From the NCBI GenBank assembly GCA_900551745.1, contig URXA01000001.1, positions 62,001 through 126,000 of the forward strand: a stretch of 64,000 nt of DNA, given 5' to 3'. Shown piece after piece: positions 42,079 through 50,971 of this stretch. The notes beneath the pieces were generated by a model. The model did no database searches and had not been told where the DNA came from. It saw nothing but the letters and a program-made list of their open reading frames with translations. Within the stretch, counting starts at the first letter, position 1; the number at the start of each line of letters is the position of its first letter. The stretch comes from an uncultured Phascolarctobacterium sp. (GTDB taxonomy: Bacteria > Bacillota > Negativicutes > Acidaminococcales > Acidaminococcaceae). Both the position numbers and the translations under genes were made by a program.

Positions 42079-43188
42079 TTGGTTAAAGTTGCTGTTATAG
42101 TAAGTAAAATGAATTCTGGCGGTACCAAAAACTTAATAATGGAATATCTTAGACATATTGATACAAGTGTCATAAAAATTGATTTTATCTGTGATAGTGA
42201 TTCTAAAGCTATACCATATGAAGAAATATATTCATATGGTAGTGAGGTTTTTTTGGTACCGCCGTATCAAAACATTTTGCGTAATATGCAAGTAATGTAT
42301 AAAGTTTTAAAAAATAATAATTATGATATTGTACATGCTTACAATAGTACAATGAATATATTTCCTATGTTTGTATCCAAGATGGCGCATGTACCAGTAC
42401 GTATTTCAGAGAGTTTGTCTATGGCACATGAGGGCGAATTGAAAACATTTATAAAAAAAATTTTACGACCGATGTCTAAATTATTTGCGACACATTATAT
42501 GGCATGTGGTGAAGAGTGTGGACGTTGGCAATTTGGAGACAAGATTTTTGATGAAGGTAAAGTAACTGTTTTTAAAACAGTTATTGATACTAAAGTTAAT
42601 GCTTTTGACCCAGTAGTGCGAAATAAAACCAGATTGAAATATGAATTGGATAATAAAATGGTTATTGGTCATATAGGACGGTTTGTTCCTCAGAAAAATT
42701 CATTATTTATTTTAGATGTTTTTTATGAAATTTGTAAAATAAAATCAAATGCGATATTATTGCTGATCGGTGATGGTATGCTAAGAGAAAAAATGTTAGC
42801 TAAAATAGATAAAATGCATCTTAATAACAATGTAGTTTATTTAGGGGGGCGTGAGGATATTCAACAATTTTATAATGCAATGGATGCTTTTTTGCTTCCT
42901 AGTTTATATGAAGGTCTACCAGTGGTTGGGCTTGAGGCTCAAAGTTGTGGATTGCCTGTGTTTTTTTCGACAGAAATAACGAAAGAAGTTGGCACATGTG
43001 ATTTGGCACATTTTATAAAACTAGATGAGTCGCCCTGCATTTGGGCAAAAGAAATAGTAGAAGCGGTAAATAAAAATATTCTTGAACGTACAAGCAGAGA
43101 TGATGAAGTAAGAAAAAATGGATTTGATTCAAGGCCAGAGGCCATCCGTTTACAAGAATATTACTTAGATATATGCAATGAGGTATAA
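42079..43188 (+). CDS. Glycosyltransferase family 4 (EpsF-like)
   Basis: 369 residues from a TTG at 42079, 8 bases after GGGAG; the ATG at 42073 is only 2 bases from that site and is the alternative. N-terminal MNSGGTKNLIMEYLRHI, the C-terminal GT-B donor domain with IGHIGRFVPQKN, LLIGDG and LYEGLPVVGLEAQSCGLPVF (Glu of the EX7E motif). Sugar unknown. The coding sequence contains an A8 run (42453-42460) and a G6 run (42844-42849). Confidence 0.92.
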   Translation: MVKVAVIVSKMNSGGTKNLIMEYLRHIDTSVIKIDFICDSDSKAIPYEEIYSYGSEVFLVPPYQNILRNMQVMYKVLKNNNYDIVHAYNSTMNIFPMFVSKMAHVPVRISESLSMAHEGELKTFIKKILRPMSKLFATHYMACGEECGRWQFGDKIFDEGKVTVFKTVIDTKVNAFDPVVRNKTRLKYELDNKMVIGHIGRFVPQKNSLFILDVFYEICKIKSNAILLLIGDGMLREKMLAKIDKMHLNNNVVYLGGREDIQQFYNAMDAFLLPSLYEGLPVVGLEAQSCGLPVFFSTEITKEVGTCDLAHFIKLDESPCIWAKEIVEAVNKNILERTSRDDEVRKNGFDSRPEAIRLQEYYLDICNEV

Positions 43189-43197
43189 ATTAAAATT

Positions 43198-44184
43198 ATG
43201 GATGTCGCAATTCAGATTAGTGTGATAGTTCCTGTATACAATGTCGAAAAATATTTAGAAAAATGTATTGAAAGTATAATACAACAAAGAGAATATTGTC
43301 ATGAGTTGATATTAGTGAATGATGGTTCTACTGATTTAAGTAAAGAGATATGTGAGGTCTACGGAGAGAAATATGATTTTATAAAAGTCATTACTAAAAT
43401 TAATGAAGGTCCGTCAGAAGCGAGAAATTGTGGAATAAAGGTAGCTACCGGGAATTTTCTTGCTTTTATTGATGGTGATGACTATATAGCTAAAGATTAT
43501 TTAAAAACATTGACTAGACTTATTTATGAAAACGATGCTGATATCGCTGTTGTTGGTATTATGCGTTTTATAGAAGGGCAAGTTGTTAATGATAATATTG
43601 GTATCGGTAAAGTATTGAATTTATCAGGATTAGAAGCTCTTGAATGTATGTTGTATCAACAATTTATTGATACAAGTGTATGTGGTGTGCTTGTCAGAAA
43701 ATCATTAGCAAAGTCATTTCTATTCCCTTACGGGAAGTATCATGAAGATGATTTCGTAATCTATAATTATTATGTGAATGCTAAAAAAGTTAGTATTTCT
43801 ACTAGGAAGAAGTATTTCTATTTAAAAAGGCCACATAGTATTATGCATACATTAGGTCAACCAGTATTGGATGAGATTGAAGCCGCGGACAATTTGGTTA
43901 TTCAATGTCAATCAAAATGGCCGCAACTAGAAAATGCCGCAGTTTCTAAAAAATTCAGTAGCTATTGTCAAGTAATATTGCGAACAGAAAATTTTAATGA
44001 CAATAAAGAATTATATAAGAAAGTAAAGAAATTTCTACATATAACTAAATGGAGAATTGTGTTTGATAAAAGAGTTCGGATAAAAAATAGGGTAGCAGGT
44101 ATATCTCTTGTATTTGGTATAAGAGGGTTAATGTATTTGAATTACATATATACTAAAGCAAAAAATATATTATGGAGAGCATAA
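43198..44184 (+). CDS. Glycosyltransferase family 2
   Basis: 328 residues. GT-A fold: ISVIVPVYNVEKYLEKCIESI (about 7-27), LVNDGSTDLS (about 41-50), EGPSEARNCGI and FIDGDDYI (the DxD-like metal site, about 93-100). C-terminal helical region. Ribosome site weak. Its last base is shared with the next gene's ATG. Adds one sugar to the lipid-linked repeat unit; which one is unknown. Confidence 0.92.
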   Translation: MDVAIQISVIVPVYNVEKYLEKCIESIIQQREYCHELILVNDGSTDLSKEICEVYGEKYDFIKVITKINEGPSEARNCGIKVATGNFLAFIDGDDYIAKDYLKTLTRLIYENDADIAVVGIMRFIEGQVVNDNIGIGKVLNLSGLEALECMLYQQFIDTSVCGVLVRKSLAKSFLFPYGKYHEDDFVIYNYYVNAKKVSISTRKKYFYLKRPHSIMHTLGQPVLDEIEAADNLVIQCQSKWPQLENAAVSKKFSSYCQVILRTENFNDNKELYKKVKKFLHITKWRIVFDKRVRIKNRVAGISLVFGIRGLMYLNYIYTKAKNILWRA

Positions 44185-44990
44185 TGAAAAGAGAAGTCAC
44201 ATTAAAAGAAATAAAAAAATTAGAGTTAAATATATTATTAGAGTTAGATAAATTTTGTAAAAAAGAAAATTTAAGATATTATTTGGCCGGTGGTACTTTA
44301 TTGGGTGCAATAAGACATAAAGGATTTATTCCTTGGGATGATGATATAGATGTTTGTATGCCACGTAATGATTATGAATTGTTTGTAAGAAATTTTAGAA
44401 GTAATAACGAACATTTAAAAATAAAATCTAATTTGTTAGAAAGTTTGGCAGTACCTTTTTCTAAGTTAGTAGACATGTCAACAATAATAACAGCTAAATA
44501 TTCAAAAGGTGATGTAGATAAACATTTATGGATAGATATTTTACCTGTAGATGGGCTTCCAGATGATTTAATAGAAGTAAACAGAATTTATAAAAGGTGT
44601 GATTTTTATCGTATTATTTTAGGACTATGCGATAGTAAATTAGGAAAAGGTACAACTAATATTCGGAGATGCATGAAGTTTTTATTAAAACCAATTGCAA
44701 AATTATATGGAAAAAAACGTTGCATTAGCAAAATAGAAAAAATAGCAATGCAACAATCTTATGAGTTTTCCAGATATGTAGGAATAGTTACTTGGGGACT
44801 GTATGGCAGTGGTGAACGTATGCCAAAAAGTGAATTTGAAAAAAGGACAGAAGTAGAGTTTGAGGGGTATAAATTCCCAGCGTTTGCATGCTGGGATAGT
44901 TATTTAAAAGGTCTTTATGGAGACTATATGCAATTACCGCCTGAAAATAAACGAGCAACACATAACATGAAAGTATATATTAAAGAATAA
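44184..44990 (+). CDS. LicD-family phospho-alditol/choline transferase
   Basis: 268 residues from the ATG at 44184 (GGAGAG 4 bases before; an ATG at 44172 lies in front of that site). Family signature YYLAGGTLLGAIRHKGFIPWDDDIDVCMPRNDY (pattern from about 33-64; the DDDID metal motif is central), then DILPVDGLPDD. LicD proteins transfer phosphocholine, and eukaryotic fukutin relatives transfer ribitol-5-phosphate from CDP-ribitol. No choline genes (licA, licB, licC) are here, while a CDP-ribitol-type synthase follows directly, so ribitol-phosphate transfer is the better guess. Confidence 0.92.
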   Translation: MKREVTLKEIKKLELNILLELDKFCKKENLRYYLAGGTLLGAIRHKGFIPWDDDIDVCMPRNDYELFVRNFRSNNEHLKIKSNLLESLAVPFSKLVDMSTIITAKYSKGDVDKHLWIDILPVDGLPDDLIEVNRIYKRCDFYRIILGLCDSKLGKGTTNIRRCMKFLLKPIAKLYGKKRCISKIEKIAMQQSYEFSRYVGIVTWGLYGSGERMPKSEFEKRTEVEFEGYKFPAFACWDSYLKGLYGDYMQLPPENKRATHNMKVYIKE

Positions 44991-45008
44991 TTTAAAGAGG
45001 AAAATTTT

Positions 45009-46367
45009 ATGAATATAGCAGTTATTTTAGCCGGCGGAGTTGGTAACAGGATTGGCTTGAATAAACCTAAACAGTTTTTAAAAGTAGCTGGTAGAACTGT
45101 GTTGGAACATACAGTAGAAATATTTCAAAAACATAATGACATTGATGAAATTGCGATTATCATGCATAACAGTTATGTTCATGACATAGAGGCTATGGTG
45201 CAAAAAAATAAATGGACAAAAGTAAAAAAGATATTAAATGGCGGTAGCGAACGGTATGAATCGAGCTTAGTAGCTATTAATGCATATAAAAACGAGTTAG
45301 ATATCAATCTTATCTTTCACGACGCAGTACGACCATTGTTGAGTAATCGCATCATAGATGATGTAATTGATGCGTTGCAGGAGTATGAGGCAGTAGATGT
45401 TGCTATACCGGCGGTTGATACTATTATTGAAGTAGATAATGGGAAAAATGTCATTAAAAGTATACCGGATAGAAATTATCTCAATAGAGGACAGACACCA
45501 CAGGCTTTTAAACTTAATGTAATACAGAAAGCATATGAAATAGCTTTGAAAGATCCTGCATTTAAGACAACAGACGATTGTGGTATTGTAAAAAAATATT
45601 TTCCGGAAATTCCAATTTATATTGTTGATGGTGAAGAACGAAATATTAAATTAACCTATCCAGAAGATATTTATTTGCTTGATAAGCTTTTTCAGATAAA
45701 ATCGGTCACTTTAAACAAAAATATTGATTTAAGCGAATTAAATCAAAAAGTAATTATTGTTTTTGGTGGCAATAGTGGTATAGGTAAAGATATGTGTACC
45801 ATAGCTACTCAATACGGAGCAAAGATATATTCTTTTTCACGTTCTACTACTAACACAGATATTACAGATTTGGCAGAAATAAAAAAAGTAGTTAACTTGG
45901 TTTATGAAAAAGAGGGTAAAATTGATTATGTTGTAAATACGGCAGCAGTGTTAAATAAAGAACCCATAATGCACTTGGACGAAAAAACAATAAAGCAAAT
46001 CATAGATATCAACTACTGTGGAATGGTCAACACGACAATTGCTGCATTTGAATATTTGCAAAAAAGCAAAGGGCAGATTTTGCAGTTTACAAGCAGTTCT
46101 TATACAAAAGGGCGTGCTTATTATTCGCTTTATTCCTCGACAAAGGCAGCAGTTGTAAATTTTGTGCAGGCTATTGCAGAAGAATGGGATGAATATGATA
46201 TAAGGATCAATTGCATTAATCCGCAAAGAACTAAAACGCCAATGCGTGTTGCGAATTTTGGGATAGAGCCAGAGAATTCATTGTTAAAATCAGGAGAAGT
46301 GGCTGAAATAGCATTAAAAACTTTGCTGAGCGAATTTACAGGTGAAGTGGTTGATATAAAACTTTAG
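45009..46367 (+). CDS. Fused cytidylyltransferase-SDR: probable CDP-ribitol synthase (Bcs1-like)
   Basis: 452 residues, two enzymes in one chain. Residues 1-230 are an IspD/TarI-type cytidylyltransferase: ILAGGVGNRIGLNKPKQFL, FHDAVRPLLS, RGQTPQAF and DDCGIV. Residues about 248-452 are a short-chain dehydrogenase with VFGGNSGIGKDM (NADP site), NTAAVLNKE and SYTKGRAYYSLYSSTKAA (Tyr-x3-Lys). The same order is found in Haemophilus Bcs1, which reduces ribulose-5-phosphate and forms CDP-ribitol. It supplies the adjacent LicD protein in the proposed pathway. Confidence 0.88.
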   Translation: MNIAVILAGGVGNRIGLNKPKQFLKVAGRTVLEHTVEIFQKHNDIDEIAIIMHNSYVHDIEAMVQKNKWTKVKKILNGGSERYESSLVAINAYKNELDINLIFHDAVRPLLSNRIIDDVIDALQEYEAVDVAIPAVDTIIEVDNGKNVIKSIPDRNYLNRGQTPQAFKLNVIQKAYEIALKDPAFKTTDDCGIVKKYFPEIPIYIVDGEERNIKLTYPEDIYLLDKLFQIKSVTLNKNIDLSELNQKVIIVFGGNSGIGKDMCTIATQYGAKIYSFSRSTTNTDITDLAEIKKVVNLVYEKEGKIDYVVNTAAVLNKEPIMHLDEKTIKQIIDINYCGMVNTTIAAFEYLQKSKGQILQFTSSSYTKGRAYYSLYSSTKAAVVNFVQAIAEEWDEYDIRINCINPQRTKTPMRVANFGIEPENSLLKSGEVAEIALKTLLSEFTGEVVDIKL

Positions 46368-46399
46368 TAACAATCAAGTATTTAAAGAGGTTATGAACA

Positions 46400-47506
46400 T
46401 TGGAAAAAATAGCTTTTATGAGAAACAGTATGGAAATATTGGGTGGTGCAGAGCGTGTTTGTGCTAATTTATGTAATGCTTTATGTACTCAATATGAAGT
46501 ACATTTAATTAATCAATATAAAAATAATTCTGCATATAAATTGGATCCTCGTGTAAAGATATATTTTTTAAATAAAGTGAAAAAAAAACTCAGGTACACA
46601 ATATGGTATGATATTATAAATTTGCGAAAATATTTGTTGAAAAATAATATATCAGTAGTTGTATCCAATGGTAGAACGTCCAGTCCAATTTTACCTTTAG
46701 CTGTAATGAACAGTAAAATAAAAATAATTCAATGTGAACATCAGTCTTTAAGTGATTTACAATATAAACGGAAAACGGAGAAAATATTGAATAAATATAT
46801 TTTCCCTGGAATTATGAATTGTGTAGTCAACAAAGTTGTTGCATTAACACAACAAGATATGAAAATGTATGGGAAAATATATAAAATACCTAAAAATAGA
46901 TTAGCTAGTATTTATAATTTTATAGATGAAAAATTATTTGAAAGTATTAGCAAATATAATATTAGTTCAAAAAAAATTATAACTGTAGGTAGATTTGACT
47001 ACGCTAAAGGTTATGAATATTTAGTAGAAGTTGCTAAAAGAGTATTTGAAAAATATCCTGCATGGCAGTGGTATATTTATGGGGAGGGAGATCAAGAATA
47101 TAAATTAAAAATTAAAACATTAATCAAAGATGAAAATCTAGAGAGTAAAGTCATTTTAATGGGAAATAAAGATAATATTTATGAATTATACAATGAATAT
47201 TCCTTTTTAGTTATGACGTCAAGATACGAAGGATTACCTATGACATTACTAGAGGCTAAAGCAAAAAAGTTGCCTTTAGTTAGTTTTGACATTGAGTCAG
47301 GGCCTTCTGAGATTATTAGGAGTGATATAGATGGTTTTTTAGTTCAGGCATTTGATACAGAAGAAATGAGCTGTAAAATTTGTAATTTGATTGAAAATCC
47401 TGAATTAAGACAAAAATTTTCGGATAATGCGCAAGGAAATTTGGATAAATTTAGTAAAGAAAAAATTATGAAGCAATGGTGTGATTTGATTGAAAGCGTT
47501 GAATGA
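46400..47506 (+). CDS. Glycosyltransferase family 4
   Basis: 368 residues, TTG start with AAAGAGG 9 bases upstream. N-terminal GGAERVCANLCNAL (about 15-28), C-terminal donor-binding domain with TVGRFDYAKGYEYLVEVA, YIYGEGD, and SRYEGLPMTLLEAKAKKLPLV. Very AT-rich; an A9 run lies at 46580-46588 inside the coding sequence. The gene stop overlaps the wzy start by 4 bases. Confidence 0.92.
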   Translation: MEKIAFMRNSMEILGGAERVCANLCNALCTQYEVHLINQYKNNSAYKLDPRVKIYFLNKVKKKLRYTIWYDIINLRKYLLKNNISVVVSNGRTSSPILPLAVMNSKIKIIQCEHQSLSDLQYKRKTEKILNKYIFPGIMNCVVNKVVALTQQDMKMYGKIYKIPKNRLASIYNFIDEKLFESISKYNISSKKIITVGRFDYAKGYEYLVEVAKRVFEKYPAWQWYIYGEGDQEYKLKIKTLIKDENLESKVILMGNKDNIYELYNEYSFLVMTSRYEGLPMTLLEAKAKKLPLVSFDIESGPSEIIRSDIDGFLVQAFDTEEMSCKICNLIENPELRQKFSDNAQGNLDKFSKEKIMKQWCDLIESVE

Positions 47507-49047
47507 CTATGAATAGAAAAATAATTGATAGAATTTTTTTTATAATTTGTTTCTTTATAATTTTCAACAACATACCACAAATAATACAAATGAATTTCTG
47601 GGGGGGACCTGCAGGGGGCAAATTAGCATTTTATCCTTTGTTGTTCGGATTTGTTTATACCGCATATTGCCACTATAGATATAAAACTGTATTGGTTTAT
47701 TTTGATAAATTTTTAAAATTTACTTTCGTCTATATTGCAGTGACTATGCTGTCATTAATAATTGGATTATACACTTATCCATATTATGATGTATTATTTA
47801 GCGGACCTGTTGGTCAAATAGAAAAACTTCCCCAGGTACTTGTTATTTTGGCAAGTCATGGTATAGTTATTGACTCAAAATTCGCTTTGGGTATGTGGAT
47901 GATAGCCAGGCAAGTAAAAGGCGTGTTTTTAGAAATGTTCTGGTGTTTCGGTGGAGCTTATATGATTTTCTGCTGGTACTATAACAACTGGCAGAAGGCA
48001 GTACTAATTATGATCAAAGGTGTTTTAGCAGGTTTAATTATTATTTTTTCTTATAGCTTAATTGAAGTATTTTATTTAGCAGGAAATGTAACGGCTAAAA
48101 ATATACTAGAAATTATCACACCATATTTTCATCCTATAAAAACAAGTCATGACTGGTGGCCACCCTTGTTATGGAAAGGTCAAGTAAGATCAATATTTTC
48201 TGAACCATCAAATATAGGCAATTATATCTCAATATCTATCCCTGTATTGTGGTGTTGTTATTTACGTAAATTTTCACTGAAATTTTTACTGAATTCATTT
48301 CTAGTAATGTTTTTAGTGTTTCTGACACAGGCAAGAACTGCCTATGCAATGCTTTTTGGTATGACAGGATTGCTGTTTTTATTATTGTTAGTAATTAAAC
48401 ATAAAGATTTGTTAAAACAAGTCTCAATAATTTGCATCACTGGTGTTATAGCTTTTGGTACAGCTACACAGTTTATAGGAATAATGAATAAAGTACCTAA
48501 TATAACTGCAACTAATGTTATTGAAAATAATTTTACTAGTTTGACTAGCAGTAATCAACGCAGTAATGGAGCTAGATATGCACTTTTGAAATCTAATTTA
48601 CGTATTGCAGCTGACCATCCTGTTTTAGGTGTGGGACAAGGGTTATTGAGTGCTTATATAGTTGATTATTACACGGAGGATGAAAAGAAGAATATTGAAG
48701 TAAATATGTGGATAAAACAACAAAAAGAAAAAGGTGTATTTTCTTCTGGCAATTCTATAGGTAGTGCAATGAATGAATATGTAACCAGATTAGCGCAAAC
48801 TGGAATAGTAGGATTAAGTGTATTTTTATTTCCATTTATTTGGGTAATGAAGGAATTGTTTAGCCTGTATAAGCAATGTGAAAATAACAAACAGATAGAT
48901 ATTTTATTAATTTTATTCTCACTTATCAGTTCATTAGTTGCTGGATGTAATGGAAGTGTGACAGTTATCTATGGTACATGGATCTTGTTAGGAATAGCTT
49001 TTGCGGCGGTTTATAGCGAGAAAGATAAATTGAACAAATGCGAATAG
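47503..49047 (+). CDS. wzy: Polysaccharide polymerase Wzy-like (O-antigen ligase/polymerase family)
   Basis: 514 residues, about 11-12 membrane helices and a large periplasmic loop near 360-420. RSIFSEPSNIGNYISISIPV (about 226-245) and HPVLGVGQGLLSAYI (about 369-383) are the family's two useful landmarks. It joins repeat units on the outer face of the inner membrane. A G7 run at 47600-47606 (codons near residue 33, WGGPAGG) lies in AT-rich surroundings, so one inserted or lost G would truncate the protein. Overlaps wzx by 10 bases. Confidence 0.85.
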   Translation: MTMNRKIIDRIFFIICFFIIFNNIPQIIQMNFWGGPAGGKLAFYPLLFGFVYTAYCHYRYKTVLVYFDKFLKFTFVYIAVTMLSLIIGLYTYPYYDVLFSGPVGQIEKLPQVLVILASHGIVIDSKFALGMWMIARQVKGVFLEMFWCFGGAYMIFCWYYNNWQKAVLIMIKGVLAGLIIIFSYSLIEVFYLAGNVTAKNILEIITPYFHPIKTSHDWWPPLLWKGQVRSIFSEPSNIGNYISISIPVLWCCYLRKFSLKFLLNSFLVMFLVFLTQARTAYAMLFGMTGLLFLLLLVIKHKDLLKQVSIICITGVIAFGTATQFIGIMNKVPNITATNVIENNFTSLTSSNQRSNGARYALLKSNLRIAADHPVLGVGQGLLSAYIVDYYTEDEKKNIEVNMWIKQQKEKGVFSSGNSIGSAMNEYVTRLAQTGIVGLSVFLFPFIWVMKELFSLYKQCENNKQIDILLILFSLISSLVAGCNGSVTVIYGTWILLGIAFAAVYSEKDKLNKCE

Positions 49048-50558
49048 AACAGGCCAGTAAAAATATTAAATATTCTACAATTGCATATATAATAAATAAC
49101 CTGTTGAAGTTTGTGGTTCGTCTTGTTTTTGTTCGCGCGCTGCCAATAGAGTACTTAGGCATCAATGGTTTATTTACTAATTTATTGGCCATGTTGTCGT
49201 TAGCAGAATTAGGCGTTGGACCAGCTATTGTGTATAGTTTGTATAAACCTTTAGCTGAACAAGACATAGAAACTGTTAAAGCTTTGATGAGATTGTTCCA
49301 AAAAGCCTATACTGGCATTGGCATTTTTATTATCGTTTTTGGTATTTGCGTACTGCCTTGGCTGGACTGGTTTATTAAAGGGAATTCTGTCACTGATATC
49401 CATTGGTTTTATGTGATTTTTTTACTTAATACCGGTGTTAGTTACTTTTATTCCTATAAACGCAATTTACTGATTGCCGATCAAAAACAGTATATTAATA
49501 GTATTTATCAGAGTGGCGGCCAGATAGTGTTGGCAGTGCTGCAAATCATTGCGTTGCTTGTATATCCCAGTTATTGGCTGTATATTGTTTTGATGCTGCT
49601 GGTAACGGTTTGTGAAAATTTTGCTGTGGCTAAAAAAGCCGATCAGGTTTATCAATTTTTGCAGGATAAAGCAGTAAAAAAATTAGATATCGGTATTAAG
49701 AATACTATTATAAAAAATGTTAAAGCTATGATTGCCCATAAAATAGGCGGCATGGCAGTATTTTCGACATCAAATTTGATACTGTCTAAATTCGTCGGAT
49801 TAACAGCTGTTGCTTTATATAGCAATTATTATCTGGTTATTAGCGCAGTAAATAATTTTGCTGGTCAGTTTTTTTCTTCAATAACTGCAAGTATAGGCAA
49901 TTTGATAGTGTTGGAAAGCAATCAAAAGAAAGCCAGCGTTTTTAAGGTTATTGAGTTTATATTGGCTTGGCAGGCTATGATTGTTAGTTGTGGTTTTTAT
50001 GTACTTGTAAATCAACTTATAGAGCTGTGGTTGGGTAAACGGTTTTTGTTTGATACTGTAATTGTAGATTGTTTGATCGTAAATTTTTATTTGATGTATA
50101 TGCGTAAGGTTGTGAATACTTTTAAAGATGCCAGCGGCTTGTATTGGAATGATCGGTATAAACCGTTAGCAGAAGCTGTGATCAATTTGGTTGCATCGGT
50201 GTACCTTACTATTCATTATGGCGTTATCGGTGTTATCTGGGGTGGTATCATCAGTACTTTATTGACTTGTTTTTGGGTGGAACCGTATGTTTTGTTTAGG
50301 AACAGTATCGAGATCAAACTGAAAGACTACTTTAAGGATTATTTTAAATACGCTGTTGTGACTTTGCTGACAGCTGTTTTCAGCAAGTGGCTGTATAACA
50401 AATTGTTTAGTGAAGTTACTGTGATCAATTTTATTCTTGGTGTTATTTTATGTTTAATTATTTCTAATTCGGTATGGATTTCGGTTTTTAGAAAACGGGA
50501 AGAAATGGCTTATCTGCGCAATATTGCACGAGAGAAGTTTGGAATGAGATTTTTGTAG
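49038..50558 (+). CDS. wzx: Lipid-linked repeat-unit flippase Wzx (MATE/MOP superfamily)
   Basis: 506 residues, 12-14 membrane helices. Start RIEQASKNIKYSTIAYIINNLLKFVVRLVF pattern followed by LGINGLFTNLLAMLSLAELGVGPAIVYSLY, the polysaccharide-transport opening. It moves undecaprenyl-linked units across the membrane for Wzy. Codon use becomes less AT-rich along the gene, marking the right edge of the acquired cluster. No wzz chain-length or export (wza/wzc) genes are in the cluster. Confidence 0.92.
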   Translation: MRIEQASKNIKYSTIAYIINNLLKFVVRLVFVRALPIEYLGINGLFTNLLAMLSLAELGVGPAIVYSLYKPLAEQDIETVKALMRLFQKAYTGIGIFIIVFGICVLPWLDWFIKGNSVTDIHWFYVIFLLNTGVSYFYSYKRNLLIADQKQYINSIYQSGGQIVLAVLQIIALLVYPSYWLYIVLMLLVTVCENFAVAKKADQVYQFLQDKAVKKLDIGIKNTIIKNVKAMIAHKIGGMAVFSTSNLILSKFVGLTAVALYSNYYLVISAVNNFAGQFFSSITASIGNLIVLESNQKKASVFKVIEFILAWQAMIVSCGFYVLVNQLIELWLGKRFLFDTVIVDCLIVNFYLMYMRKVVNTFKDASGLYWNDRYKPLAEAVINLVASVYLTIHYGVIGVIWGGIISTLLTCFWVEPYVLFRNSIEIKLKDYFKDYFKYAVVTLLTAVFSKWLYNKLFSEVTVINFILGVILCLIISNSVWISVFRKREEMAYLRNIAREKFGMRFL

Positions 50559-50637
50559 GTTTACAAAGAAAATTTGAGTTTTCTTATCGCTGCTGATTGC
50601 AGTAGGGGTTGGTGTTAAAATCGCCGCTTGGTGAGTA

Positions 50638-50916
50638 GTGTCGAATTGTTGCTGGCAGCGATTAGCAGAATTTGCAAGCAAAGGTTGTAGTTGCTGCAAT
50701 CTCTGGTATTTAGCATATAAAATAGCTGAGAGATATTCTTTATATAAAGTAACAAAAGATAAAAGAGAAAAAATAAAAGAAAATATTATCCTGCTGACAT
50801 ACGGTATTGCAGGTTCATTGCTGATAATTTACTTATTTACAGATAATTTCAATACTAGCGTACTGAACAATATTTACTTGCTACTACTGCTGACGCACGT
50901 AAGCAGTAGTAACTGA
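50638..50916 (+). CDS. Doubtful small membrane protein in the 50559-50971 gap
   Basis: This 413-base gap has one open frame of up to 92 codons (GTG start, no good ribosome site). Residues about 44-66 (ENIILLTYGIAGSLLIIYLF) could span the membrane; the front is basic and Cys-rich. No family recognised. Upstream, another frame encodes LSLLIAVGVGVKIAAW before a stop, so the gap may hold decayed coding sequence. A hairpin TACTACTGCT / AGCAGTAGTA (50882-50891, 50902-50911) sits in the 3' part and lacks a T run. Could be non-coding. Confidence 0.25.
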   Translation: MSNCCWQRLAEFASKGCSCCNLWYLAYKIAERYSLYKVTKDKREKIKENIILLTYGIAGSLLIIYLFTDNFNTSVLNNIYLLLLLTHVSSSN

Positions 50917-50971
50917 AAAGAGCTTAAATATTTTTTTATAAAAGTGTATGGAAGGGTAGAGGAATAGTACG

